This document shows, piece by piece, positions 24,001 through 36,000 of a DNA stretch of 64,000 nucleotides. Made by a program: the position numbers and the translations under genes. The notes beneath the pieces were generated by a model that saw only the letters and a program-made list of their open reading frames with translations, was not told the origin of the DNA and did no database searches. Within the stretch, counting starts at the first letter, position 1, and each line of letters begins with the position of its first letter. The stretch lies in NCBI GenBank assembly GCA_034008185.1, contig CM067084.1, positions 73,312,255 to 73,376,254 of the forward strand, read 5' to 3'. This DNA is from Gorsachius magnificus (taxonomy: Eukaryota; Chordata; Aves; Pelecaniformes; Ardeidae).

Positions 24001-27000
24001 TTCAGACTGAGTGAAAGTAGGGGTTTTATGGTTTTGGTTTTTTGGGTGTTTTTTGTTTGGTGGGTTTTTTTTAGAATTTCACTGCAATCCTCTTTAGCTG
24101 TTTGAGTTATCCATGAAAAAATGTTCCCACTTCTCAAGAATCCTTGAAGATGCTTTGATGCTTTTCAGACTACGGATGGCTCAAAAAAAGCCCCGTAAAA
24201 CCTGATGATGGCTTATTCCCAAATGAAAATCACTGCCCAAGAGGCACAGCTTGATGTTATCCTCCCAACACTTGCAGGTTCTGAAATCACGCAACATATA
24301 TTTTCATAGCCATCAAGTAAATCCAATTGACTTTACAGGCAGCAAACGCTTGAAAAGGTGTTTTACAAATACTCCTTTTAAACAGTTTGGATTTTTAAAA
24401 AATCTCTCATTAGAATCCCTTTCATACAGTAACTTTCCCCCCCGCTTGCTTTCTCTCTTTTCTAACAAATCCCATCACTAACGATGTCATTCCGCAGACT
24501 TTACCCAGATGCTCACTGCTGTTCAGCAGAGTATCTGCCATGCTTATGTGGCTTGGTCTTACTAACCACCATCCCAAATTGCTTAGTGCTCACAAATGGC
24601 AGGTGCTCCAAACCAGGCTATTTTCAAAGGCTTCTCTTTGCAGTTCTACAATTTAGCATTATTTTAAATTGAAAGGCTACAGATCTAGGTCTTCCCTGGA
24701 TTCCCACTGGAAGTGTTACACAGTGTTTCTGATGCTGTTATCTAGTTCCAGGCAGGATGAACAGATTTGGCACCTCCAAAAAAAGAACAAAAAGCCCTGA
24801 TCTCAGCAAATGAAATGGTTTTTCCTGTACTCTGACTGCAGTAATGATTTTATATATCCTCTTAAAATGGGAAGAATGGGTTTTATAGGAAAAATCATAG
24901 CAAAAAAGCTCAACAGGCCATACACAGACACATCTTGGGAGCGATGCAGGTCAGATGCTCTAAAGGAGGTGTAAGAAATCCTGTTGTTGGCAGCTCATTT
25001 GCCTTTAGGCAAAATGTTCTCTCCCTACCATCACCAACACGTGGGTTTGTGCACTGACGCACTCTGTTTTCAGCTTAGCAGACACAATATCCTCGTGCTG
25101 CTGACTTCTACTTATTTTCTCATCTTTGTTATTCTGAGTATTCTACCAACAAAAATAAATACTTGTGCTCACCATGCAAAATATCTGAATGACAAGCTAA
25201 GGAGAAGAAAGTACCTATAGAATGAAATCAAGCATAGGGGCATAAATTTAAAAGAGTAATGGGAAGAAGGGGAAGATCAGGGAGATCCAAAGAGGGATGC
25301 TGGGTGTGGGACCACCACTCTTGGGAAATGCCAGAAGTGATAAATGAAGCAAGAACCAGACCAGACAAACCCAGTGGAGAATTCAACACTGGGATAGACA
25401 AGAGAGAGCCAAGCAGAATTCAAAGGATAAAAAAAAAAGCAAATATTGCAGGTTGACACAAGACTGGAAAAGTGGGATACAGAACTGCTGTGGCAGGGGA
25501 AGGAAGAGGGGGAAAAAAAAAATAATTCAAGGAGCCACTATTGGTTCCCATAGTAGATGTTATTATCTGATAGCTGTTGAAATGTGCATTTTATGCGAGC
25601 GCACTGAGGAGCCATTCATGGCTGGACAGCTGGTCCACCACCCCCCATTTCAATTAGCAGCGTTAGCGCAGAGACCAAGAGCTGCAACTGTAAAAAGCAA
25701 ATAAACTTGCATCTCTGATGCCGGTTTCCAAGTCAGGATTCAAGCACATTGGCAAGAGAGAGTGGGAGCAGCTTGTATAGCAATTACTGGTGACCGAGGA
25801 TAAATCTAGGCAAGTAGCCTACTTAAAAATGCAGTTTTGTCAATTCAAAACAATTTACGCATTAGTCCTGAATTCACCAAAGATCTTCAGCTGGGAAAGA
25901 AAACGCAGATGAAGCCAGGCTGGCACTAACCCTGAGCACAGCTCATCCCCCGGCGCTGCTGGCCGAGGCACCTGCGCACAGTTCGGTCCTCCCTGGGGTC
26001 GCCCCAGCTGCCAGGACTTCGGAGATGGTCCCCCCTCAACACTACCTCTTCAACTACTACACTGGTATAAAATGCCTAAATATATAATTTTATATTTATT
26101 TATTTTTTATAATTTATAATCCAGGCAGTCCCAGCGCTGGCTCAGTATATATATATATATATATTTAATAGTGCCATGCAAAGAAGAACAAAGGGACCTG
26201 CCTGAGAGATAACAAACATTAACTGCAGCATGGCTCTACCATAATCAGCATTTTTTAAATATATACTTGGGTCTGACCTTTGCTTCTTAAGGAAGCCTGT
26301 AACAGAACCAACAGTTTTGTTTCTGGCTGAAAAAAGTATTACATTCACCACTAAACACAGATTTTTACTTCTTCATAGTGAAAAAACAGAGAGGGAGTAG
26401 TAAATCAGCTTAATTTGGATGAAAACTATCCTCCCTTTTATTTTCCCATTCCTGAACTGAAAAAGAATTTTCTCATAAACCCTCTGGTTTTCAGTTTTGC
26501 CACTTGGATAAATCCTAGAAGGAGCACATGAATTTTAAGTGGCAAATATTACTTTCAAGCGATCATTTCAAGCAGTACACGCTAACATGCGACTACTGCA
26601 TTGTATTTTTCTATTAGTGTTTACGCTGTTGTAAATCCAATTTTAAATAGCACTATCTCACATAGCCACTTAAAAATACACCTGTAATACATGTTTCCCA
26701 TTACCTAATTTTGAAAAGCCTCCTTTCACTCACAGAATCCCATTTTAAAGCAGAAGCCCAGCTTGGCACTAAACTGTGGGAGTCCCAAGTCTAAATTTTA
26801 GACTTTTCCTGTAAGAAATAAAATTTTCAATTCTTGAAAGAAACACTCACCAAGCAGTTACAGAAGACAATAAATGATACTGTATATGCTTTCATAAATA
26901 GTTAATGGATTGCTAGGGTCCAACAGGTCAATAGATGGCTTAAAAGAATGGCTCAAAGCCATCTGTAACAGATACCATGGCTCGTACCTGGCTTTAAACA

Positions 27001-30000
27001 GACCCCTACAAAGTAATTTTTGATGCACCCTTAATAAAACGGCATGAGGCTTCTTAGTGATCCCACTTGGCCCTTAGCAAAAAAAAAATTGGTTACAAAT
27101 AACAGATTTGTGAATAGAAACTACGTAAGACACGCTGCTATCTTTGGATTCCCTTTAAGACTGCTTTCATCAGCCACCTGTCAGGAAAAAAAAAAAAAAG
27201 GAAGATTCCTTGGCTTCCTACAGGGGGGGGAAAAAAAAAATAAAAGGGGAAAAAAAAATAGCTAAAAATACACTTTGAAGCTCCCTGTTTCACTGATGCA
27301 GAAAGCAACAACAAAGGCCCGTACATCCCTCAGCTCCATGCAGAACCAGATACTGGCAAAACACTCTACAAAGTCTCTCTTTTTGCTTTAGTCTGGAAGG
27401 GAGTAGCATCAAACATGCTATTATTTGTAACTGATTGCCAGCGCTGCATTCCCAAAATAAAAACACGCAATCTGCAATACATGGGTGAACAACGCTGCAA
27501 GCTCCCAGCGCCCATGAGGGGCTCACGGCTGCCCCGAGCCCCGCTAGCCAGTCCCATCCCAGGTAATGAAATATAACCTGCCCAGATAAAGATGTAAGCC
27601 TACAGGAGGAATACACGATTTTCAGAAACTGGCTCTGAAATTTGGAGACACTTTGAATGGGTGGTCTTCTTGAAAATCAGGCCATGCATTTAAGCTTTTA
27701 CGTTAAAACCTGCTTTTTTCAATGTATTTAGAGGACTTAAGATAGAGAGCAATACCAACTGATAATTTCTAAAGTATTGGGGCCCCTGGTTGCGCACACT
27801 GGGAGGAATCAACCTGAGCACAGACACTCCTGAATAATCCTAAGAGGCTAAATGTAATACTAGATATAATATAATCATGTACTTGGGAATGAGATTTTTC
27901 CATTCATTTTCACGTGACTGTTCACAGTTCATGTTCACATCCAAAATTCAGTGACAAGACTGGCTCAAAGCTTTGTACTTTTAAAACCCTTGCCACTAGC
28001 TAAATACCCGACACGGAGCTCAAGTTTAGGCTATTACAAAAATCTTGACCTGAAAGACTTTTGGGTAATTGTTTTAAATATTGGCCATCCTCAGAAAGCA
28101 AGAGAAGGAAGAAGAGCCACTAAAACCCCCTTATAAGAGTAATTAATTTGCATTTAAACCTGTGGAGAAAATTCTGCGGTCCTTTTTAGGTTTATTCAAT
28201 GAGACAGTTGTGAGAAATTGCACACAGCCATGCCAGCAAACATCCAACACTGGAGAAAACATTAAAAAAAAAAAATACTCAAAGCCAGAAAAACCCCCAG
28301 GATGCCTGCTGCTCCTGCCCTCTTCATGTTCATAAGTCTCAGCATGGCTTGTGTTTGACGGTCTTGAGAAGTTAACTGGGCCTAAAAAACTACTGATCTT
28401 CAATTTGCACAACTTATTACTTCTTGTATTGAAGATTAATGAATATGAATAGCACTTGCATGTACCGGGGTTTTTAAATACCTGCAGGCAGAGCTGACGT
28501 TCAGAAGCATCATACCCACCCAGTCATGGCTACAACTTAAATATCGCTGCATTAACTGACGGTCACGGCAATTAGGGACTATCTTTACAGAGAATTTTTG
28601 AATGCATGGTGAAAAAAAAATAGGTTATATTGCTCTGCAAAATTTACTATAAAAATCTATTTTCATCTAATTTTGACACGGGACCGTGCCAAAGCTCATG
28701 GATCTGAAATGAGAGCTATTTTTGTCTTACGGATATGTGTGTTGAGGAATGGGTTTGTGCATATGTTCCTGCTCAAGGAATAAATAAATAGGAGGGGGGG
28801 AAGGCTGCAGCGGCTTGCCCGTGAATGTGTGTATCCCATTTGTGTGCGTGCCACAGCCCTGAATCCGCAGGCTGCTCTGCTCATCAGACAATTTCAGTCT
28901 TCCCACGTGCCAGCCCTTGGCTGACAGCACTGCTCTTCCATCCCGCACTACCTCAACCCCCCAAAAGTGGAAAAAACCCCTCTGAATAATAAAGATTTTT
29001 GTGGGGCACAAAGACCTTGCAGGCCCCCGAATGGGTTGAGCGGAGCTGACCCGCACAGCTCAGTGCAGCGCGGGTCCTTGTGCGGTGCTACCTCCAGACC
29101 CACCCGGGGCGTATCAGCAGGGGTGCAGGGTTGGGCCAGGAGCCAGCAGAGCTGCCTTCAGCTCACCCTTGCCCCCGGGACCAGGGAAAGCCCTCAGGGC
29201 CATCAGCTCTGGGAACACAGGGTGGAGGTCAGGAGCTCCGGTGCCGGGCTAGTGCTGGCCCTGGTAGCACCGTCCCTTGCTCACTGTGCCCACGCTGAGT
29301 GCCTGCAGGACGGGGATGCCTCCAGATGCAAAAGCCAAGGCTCCTCCACAGCAAAAAAAGGCAGCCATGCGTGATGGAGCACCAGAAGAGGTGGGTTTCA
29401 GGAAAGGCAACCTAACCTAATCATTTTTCATGATTCAAATAATAAATAAAAAGCATTTCAGTCCATTACTAATGCTGGGCAAAGCATATCCCTAACACTT
29501 GGAAACATGAGTTGTTTTTCCTATTGCTTCCTAGACTGCACTGGAGATGAGAAATGCCAAACCAGGCAGTTCCAGTGCCACGAAGGTGTAGAAACCCCAA
29601 AGTGACAACGGGTATTGCTAAGCAGCAGCAGCATCCCTGACCGCCCCCCTCGCAGGAGGCCAGGCTCAAATACTTTCAGACGTACTACTTCCTACTATAA
29701 AATATATTGAAGGTCTCTAACCCTAATCGTGTATGATCTCTCCAACATGCAGATCGCATCCCTTGAAGCGCCCTCATCGGATCGCAGAGAGATGCCAGCA
29801 CGTGAGGCTCACGGGACAGACCCTGCGCTGGCCGAGACCTGACCTCGGTTCCCAGCAGCGCTGGGGAGCAGAGCCAGGGGAACACCGTGGCGGAGATAAG
29901 GCCACAGCCTCTGCCCTGGGTTTTCCCTGCTCCGAGCCCCACGCTGGACTCCTCGAGGCTCTGTGCAGTGCATGAGGAGAGGCACGTGTGAAAATCACGA

Positions 30001-33000
30001 TACGCGACAGCTAGCTCAGGGGTTTGGCAGATACATGAGGTCAGGGCGCTGCAGAAGCCGGCAAGAAATGCTGAAGATAGGGATGCTTCAGATTCCAGCT
30101 GCCTCTCGGGCACCAGTGAGTAGGGCAGGGCTCTCCAAAAACACATTCCTCCACCGGGAAGCAGCAGCCCCCGAGCCCTCTCCCGGCATCAGGTAACTAA
30201 GCCCTTTCTTTGCAAAGCAAGAGCTGCTCTATTCTTTCCAAACAATGTTATCAGTGGGCAGTGGCACTCCTGCTTATCTGGCAGCTTGAGCATTACCCAG
30301 AATGTGGAAGAACTGGGCTCCACCACAGCAGCCCCTCTGCTGGGGGCCCTGTGGTGGGGAGAACCCCCCACCCCAGCTTGCAAAGGGTCTGGGCATGGCC
30401 AAGCAACTACCGCTTCCAGACTGAGGATCATCTCCCAGGGCAGCCACTCTATTTCCCCTGCACCCCAAAACTCACCACTGCACACCCCACAGCTACGCCA
30501 GGCTCAGCATCCGCTGAGCGGGGTTAACAGGGACCACATGGATTTAACATCCAGATGCTCACCTCCTTGCAAACACCCGGGTTCAGCTCCTTTGGTGCCA
30601 GCTCTGTCCCTCTGGCATCAAACCCCCCGCAAAGGGGCCCAATCCAAGAGCACAACTGAAATACTTGCTCGTTACCCAAACATCCCACCAAAGGTGAGAA
30701 ACACCTCAAAAGGAAGGAGCAGCAAACAGGACCCAACTCTGGCCCCACCTCAACCCGTGTCCTTCTGGCAGAGGGATGTGATCCCAAAACCTCTGGCAAG
30801 AAGGGCAGGACTTCCCTCCCTCGTCTCAGCTGTGGAATGTGCCACCCAAGAGCAGCAGGAGTTGAACCCTAATGAGCCATCCCCCTGCAGCCCCTCTTCC
30901 CTAGGGCCCTGTTCCCCCAGGGCGGATGGGGTATCAGTGCAGGCTCTTCATCTGCACCATCACGTAGCAGGGGACAGGGAGGCTCCGCTCACCCCTGGAT
31001 GGAGGCAGGAGAGCAGAGCCGCACATCCCCTCCCAAGCACCAGGCACCCAAGGCACCCGCCTGCCCCAAGTGCAAGAGCCGCGGATGTGCAGCTGCTGCT
31101 GAAAACCACAGCTCTCAGCGTGGTGTGTTTAATGCGACCTGACACCTCCTGCAGCAACCGCTTCAGCTTCATCTGCTGCCTTATGCAAGGCAGATGCCCT
31201 CAAGACTTCACCAGGTCCTGCAGCCGCAGTTCTCCAGGTTGCCCGCCTATGCTGTCTGTCCGTCCCGCCCTGCGGCACTGGGCATTGCCATGCAGACACC
31301 CAGCTCGTCACCAATGCCCAAAGGCACTGGCAAAGGTCAGCTCCCACCACCACCAGGTCTTTGCACCACCATGAGACATAGGCATGCCCCTCAGCAGACC
31401 CTGCCGGGACAGCCAGCTGCAGGCGGTAACACTTTAAACCACTGCAGGAAGATGCGCTAGCTCATCAGCCAAAGCCCCAGCTCCGCTCTTTTTGGAGAGC
31501 AGCGGCTTTGCATCAGAGGCAAGGAGTCCTGGTTTCCATCAGCTCTCCAGCAGAGACCTCAGCCTTGTGAGAATCTAACACACTAACCACCACAAAAAAT
31601 ACACAACGCAACTGACCGGGAGAGAAGCTTGAAGAGACACTGTAAAATTGATTAGTCATCAAAATCATCAGACCATAAAAGAAGCTCCAGCTGTGCTCCT
31701 CTTATTTGCATAGAGAAATGCAAGAGGCAGGGCTCTATTTAAAATTAATTCTTCCTTTTTTTTTTGTTTACTAGAGCTTAAGTTTCTCTGGTTGACAATT
31801 AAGCCCATTATCCAACTCTCTTCTTTTCCACAACCCCAGTGCCTTTTTTCTAGGCACAGCTTATGAGAGGAAAAAAAAGGAAAATTACAGTAAGTGCTAT
31901 TTTAAAATGAAAAATGCGAAAATTTATAAAGCGCTCAGGAAGGTGTTTGAACCGCTCAATCTTCTGTTTTAAGACGCCAGCACAGGACTCAACACAAACA
32001 ATTCCTTTCAAATCAACAGCAATTTCAAGTCGCCCCGCTGTGTACAAGCTCAAAGTTAAGTGCTGGCCCAAATGTGCTGCCAGATCCTTGGCATAAGTTT
32101 AACAGGGCAAGAGAAAACAAAGGTTTAAGTTTTGGCTAGTGTACTTTTGCAAAATCACTGTCAGCACATGTTCTTCAGTTCACACAGAACCCAGCAGAGG
32201 AAATGCAAAGCAATAACTAACTTGGAGGCAAGCAGTTACAAAGAACTGCGAAAGAAAAACCATAATACAGCGTAACTCAGAGGATTGTCCAATGCTAATC
32301 GTTAAGCTGGGTGCTTACAGCATCCCGTTGCAAACCAAATTCTTTTGGTTCACTTTTAAAACTGACCCACAGCTTTTGCAGATGCTGTGGCAAAGCTACT
32401 GATTTTAATGGTTAACTACTCATTTTAAAAGTTACAATATTCCCTCACTGCAGACGCCTGCCTTACCAGAGGCTATTTGCTGTAGATGCTCTGGACAACG
32501 GTACCCCAACCCTGGGTACCACAAGGAGCCCACTGCAAACAACAGGTTTTCATGCCTGGGTACCACGGATGCCAAGAGCAAAACCTCAGCAGAGCCACGA
32601 CCCACATCATGATGCAAGAGCTTCAGACCACGTCCCAGTTCTACCTTTGCATTTGTCACCCTGAGAAAAAAGAATTTGCAAACCCGCTACAGAAATTGCC
32701 CCCTTGCCCTATTTTCCGTGTTGGAAAAAAAATACTCAAGCAGGTAGACAAAGGAGGAGCGAGAAGTTGGCTGGTTGTACTCCCAGCCAAAGCCAGGTCA
32801 ACCTGCAGTTACATCAGGTTGGGGTTTTTTAACTTGCCTAGTCAAGCTCGGACCATCTCCAGCCTCTTCGGGCCCCTGTTCCCGTGCCCAATTACCCTTG
32901 CTGTGACCATTCCTTCCCTAACACCTCACTGAGAAACCTTTCACTAATACCTCAGCTGGAGCAACACACAGGCGAACAAGCCCTTCTCATTCCCACTGCA

Positions 33001-36000
33001 ATTGCTTCTGCCTGCGTGCTAATTTGTAAACTAGCTGAACAAAAGACAGACTTGGGGCTGGAAGTTGTTTTATTGTCATTTTTCTGTCCTTTGGGCAGGA
33101 TGGGCAGCGCTGACGCAGCACATCACTGCCTTTCTCCGTATGTTGGGACAGACAAGGCAGTTCAGACAGATGGCCTCCGAAGCATACAAATCTCCAGGCT
33201 TTTCCAAGATGTTTTATACTGCCATCTTATAGGGAATAAATCCGGCAACTGTATTTTTGGGGGAAACAGCAGCAGAACACTGGACTCATGCCTTACGCAC
33301 AGCTACACCAAATAGCACCACGCGGCTGCATGGCAGGGGGACAGGCACTGGGCAGACTGGCATCACTGGTGGTGCCAGTCCTGACCCATGGACATCCTTC
33401 TCCTCCTCATTCCCCAAAACCTCTTTGGTCTTTACCTAATTATGACTCAAGCCAACTTGCTTAACACCACTATCATCAAGGACCTTTAACAAGCACCAAC
33501 AATCCATAAATCTGCTTTTTTAAGGCATGGTAGAAGTCTAATTATAGATGATTAAATTCTGTCAAAAATTAAAGCCTACACACTTGCTCTAAAATTGCAA
33601 TCAGCCCCTTTAGGTACCAAATAAAAGCAATGCTAACATTTCAAAGATGTGTTGGCAACACAGCTGAACCGGATTATGTTGCTGACCCTAAACAAATCGA
33701 GGGCATTCCTTACCCTTCCTTTGAGTCCCTTTATTTTCTACATATGCTAGTGTTATTAATACAGGCATGAATTGCGACCATACAAGCCCCAAGCATTAAC
33801 GAGCACTGCAGCTCAAGCACCTATTAACTCCATATTGCACGTTCTTACTCTGCTAGAGTCCCCTGCTACTTTCTCCAGCGTAGTACACTGTCGAACCACC
33901 TCACTACAGAGGTTCAGGAATGTTTTGCTACGAGCCCCTTTATTTTTGTGACAGCACCTTTAATGAAGGTTCAGCTTGTCAAATACAAGTCACACGTCAC
34001 TTAATCTTCACAAAAACAAGCACCGTAAATGAAACACAACCTGGGTGTAAGATGGAAGAAGGTCTGTAGAAGATGCGCACTAGGATGAGAAATGAAACGT
34101 GAAGCAAGCACATCTAAGATATTTGGGGATTTTTTTAGAGGCGGAGCATAATTTTAGAAAAATGAAATATTGCGCATTAGAGGTGAAGGAAAGTTTGTGG
34201 TTATTGTACTTCTATGAGTCCTCTAAAAGTGCCCAGGAAGAGGTCTGTCACACCTGGGGAACAGCAACCACACAGCGAAAACATGGTCACATGGAAAAAC
34301 AGCAGAGCAGGTACCCCAAGAAGATCGATTAAGGTGGGGTACCAGCATCGCCTTGCTCTCCCAGCTCACCACTAGCACTATGCAACCACCAACAGCAAAC
34401 CTCACACCCCAAACGACTGCCGACATCCCCTTGCTCTGGTCCTCAACATGGACGCATGCCTACAAAAAGGGAAATAGCACCTGTCAAGTTCTAAAGGGCC
34501 TTTTCATTTCAATAATCACATAGGAGAGCTTTCACAGCTTAACAAGAAAATATTGTCGATGGATACTATGTTTTTAATTACATGCATATAGGTAACAAAT
34601 GGATGAACGCATACTATGTTAAGCCCAGGCAGCATCCCTTTACATACCTGATCTGTGCCTCTTCCAAAACACTTGCATTAAGGAAGGTTCTTCTCAAATA
34701 ATATAGGAAAATGGGTGCAATAACTAAACTGGGTTCCTCTATGCATTTGGGCTGAAAGACCTTTCATCTCCCCCTCTTCCCACTCTCAGAGTTAATACCA
34801 AGCGTGAGGAGCAAAGAAATACCAAGCTCAAGGAACAAGGGGTGAGGTGGACCAAGCCAGCAGTAAATAACCTCCGTCACTCACCCTCAGTGCCCCCGAA
34901 AACCCACACCCCGGTCCCCGGACCAGCTGCAGGACCCAGGAGTGCTGCGCTTGGGGGGGGGGGTGGGTGGAGGCTGCCTTGCATGACTAGACATCTTGGG
35001 GGGAAAAAAAATAAAAAAAAATAAAAAACCACCACCAAAACCCCAAACCAAACCAAAACCAGAGATGGCTTTGTGCCTGGTGTGGCTAAAGAGCTGCGTT
35101 CTGGTGACTTTTGAGCTTGCTCAGTGCTGCTGACAGGAGGAAAAGGCGCCAGCAGCAGGGAGCAGCCATGTTCCCCGAGCAGGGCCGGGGGAAGGCTCCC
35201 TCCGGGGAATTCATACTCACCTGGCGGTTTCATGTAATATTGCTCAATATCGGACATGTCCGTATGCAGCGCACAATCGAGATAGTGGAGGATAACTTTT
35301 CTACTGAAGTAGTACCTCATGCCCATCAGAAAGATGGGCAAACAGCAGGTCAGCAGGAAGGACTTGGTCACAACAAAGCATATTGCTATGGAGATAAGGA
35401 AGAGAAATAAACGATACCTGTCAGAAAAGAGAATTTAGTGTTGATTTCGGAATACAAACTCATTATTAAAAAAAAAAAAAAAACAACAAACAAGCACAGA
35501 CAAAAATATACATTTGCAGTACACACACAATTCACACGCTCAAGATTATGGTGTTAAGTGACGGCGTATCACGCCGCAATAACCCCGGAGAAGTTTATGG
35601 GGTGTCTGGAGAGTGCCGGCGGGGAGGATGCCGCCATGCCATGGTGGGTCCCACCGAGCCCCCCCTGGAGAGGGGCCGGTGGGGCCACCGGGGGCCAGGC
35701 ACACCCCAGGCCCCGCTTTGCCTTCCCTGGCCAGGCTGAAACGCGGCCGGGGGCAGAAAAGCCACGCTGCGGGCACGCCGCTCCGCAGCCACGCGTGTGT
35801 CACTGCGGCATTACTATCTCCATCACGGGAAGCACCGACTCCCGGGGAAGGCACCGTGCCCGCCTCCATGCCGGGGTGCTGCCAGAGACCTGGGGGGCTT
35901 CTGCAGACACCCCCGAGATGTTGGCCCCCTCCTGCATGGTCCCAGCCTCCCAGCGCTGCTGGCTGAGAACCCCTGCACCCCAACTGCCTGCTGGGGGGGT

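Larger units (their letters stand above)
9010..35220 (-). other. NAT8L: NAT8L intron 2 (26.2 kb)
   Basis: Bounded by GTGAGTATG at the exon 2 donor and TATCTCCCGCAG at the exon 3 acceptor. It makes up about 92 percent of the distance between the NAT8L start and stop codons. Named contents are two antisense CR1 fragments (13762-13960 and 23613-23896), a G-rich tract (14848-14901), C17 (19567-19583) and a TA microsatellite (26145-26164). Segments 9,010-13,760, 13,961-23,612 and 23,897-35,220 otherwise show no exon I can support. The open frames at 9365-10285 (minus) and 30286-31374 (plus) are long but have random-looking, Pro/Ser/Cys/Trp-rich products and no domain. Confidence 0.95.

Noticed and set aside
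30286..31374. 362-codon open frame on the plus strand in intron 2
   Set aside because: Product is Pro/Ser/His/Cys-rich with no domain, no splice or promoter context, and overlapping open frames on the other strand. Typical of GC-rich intron sequence.
34877..35371. 164-codon minus frame as a separate gene
   Set aside because: Its first 50 codons are NAT8L exon 2; the rest is read-through into intron 2 past a perfect donor site.
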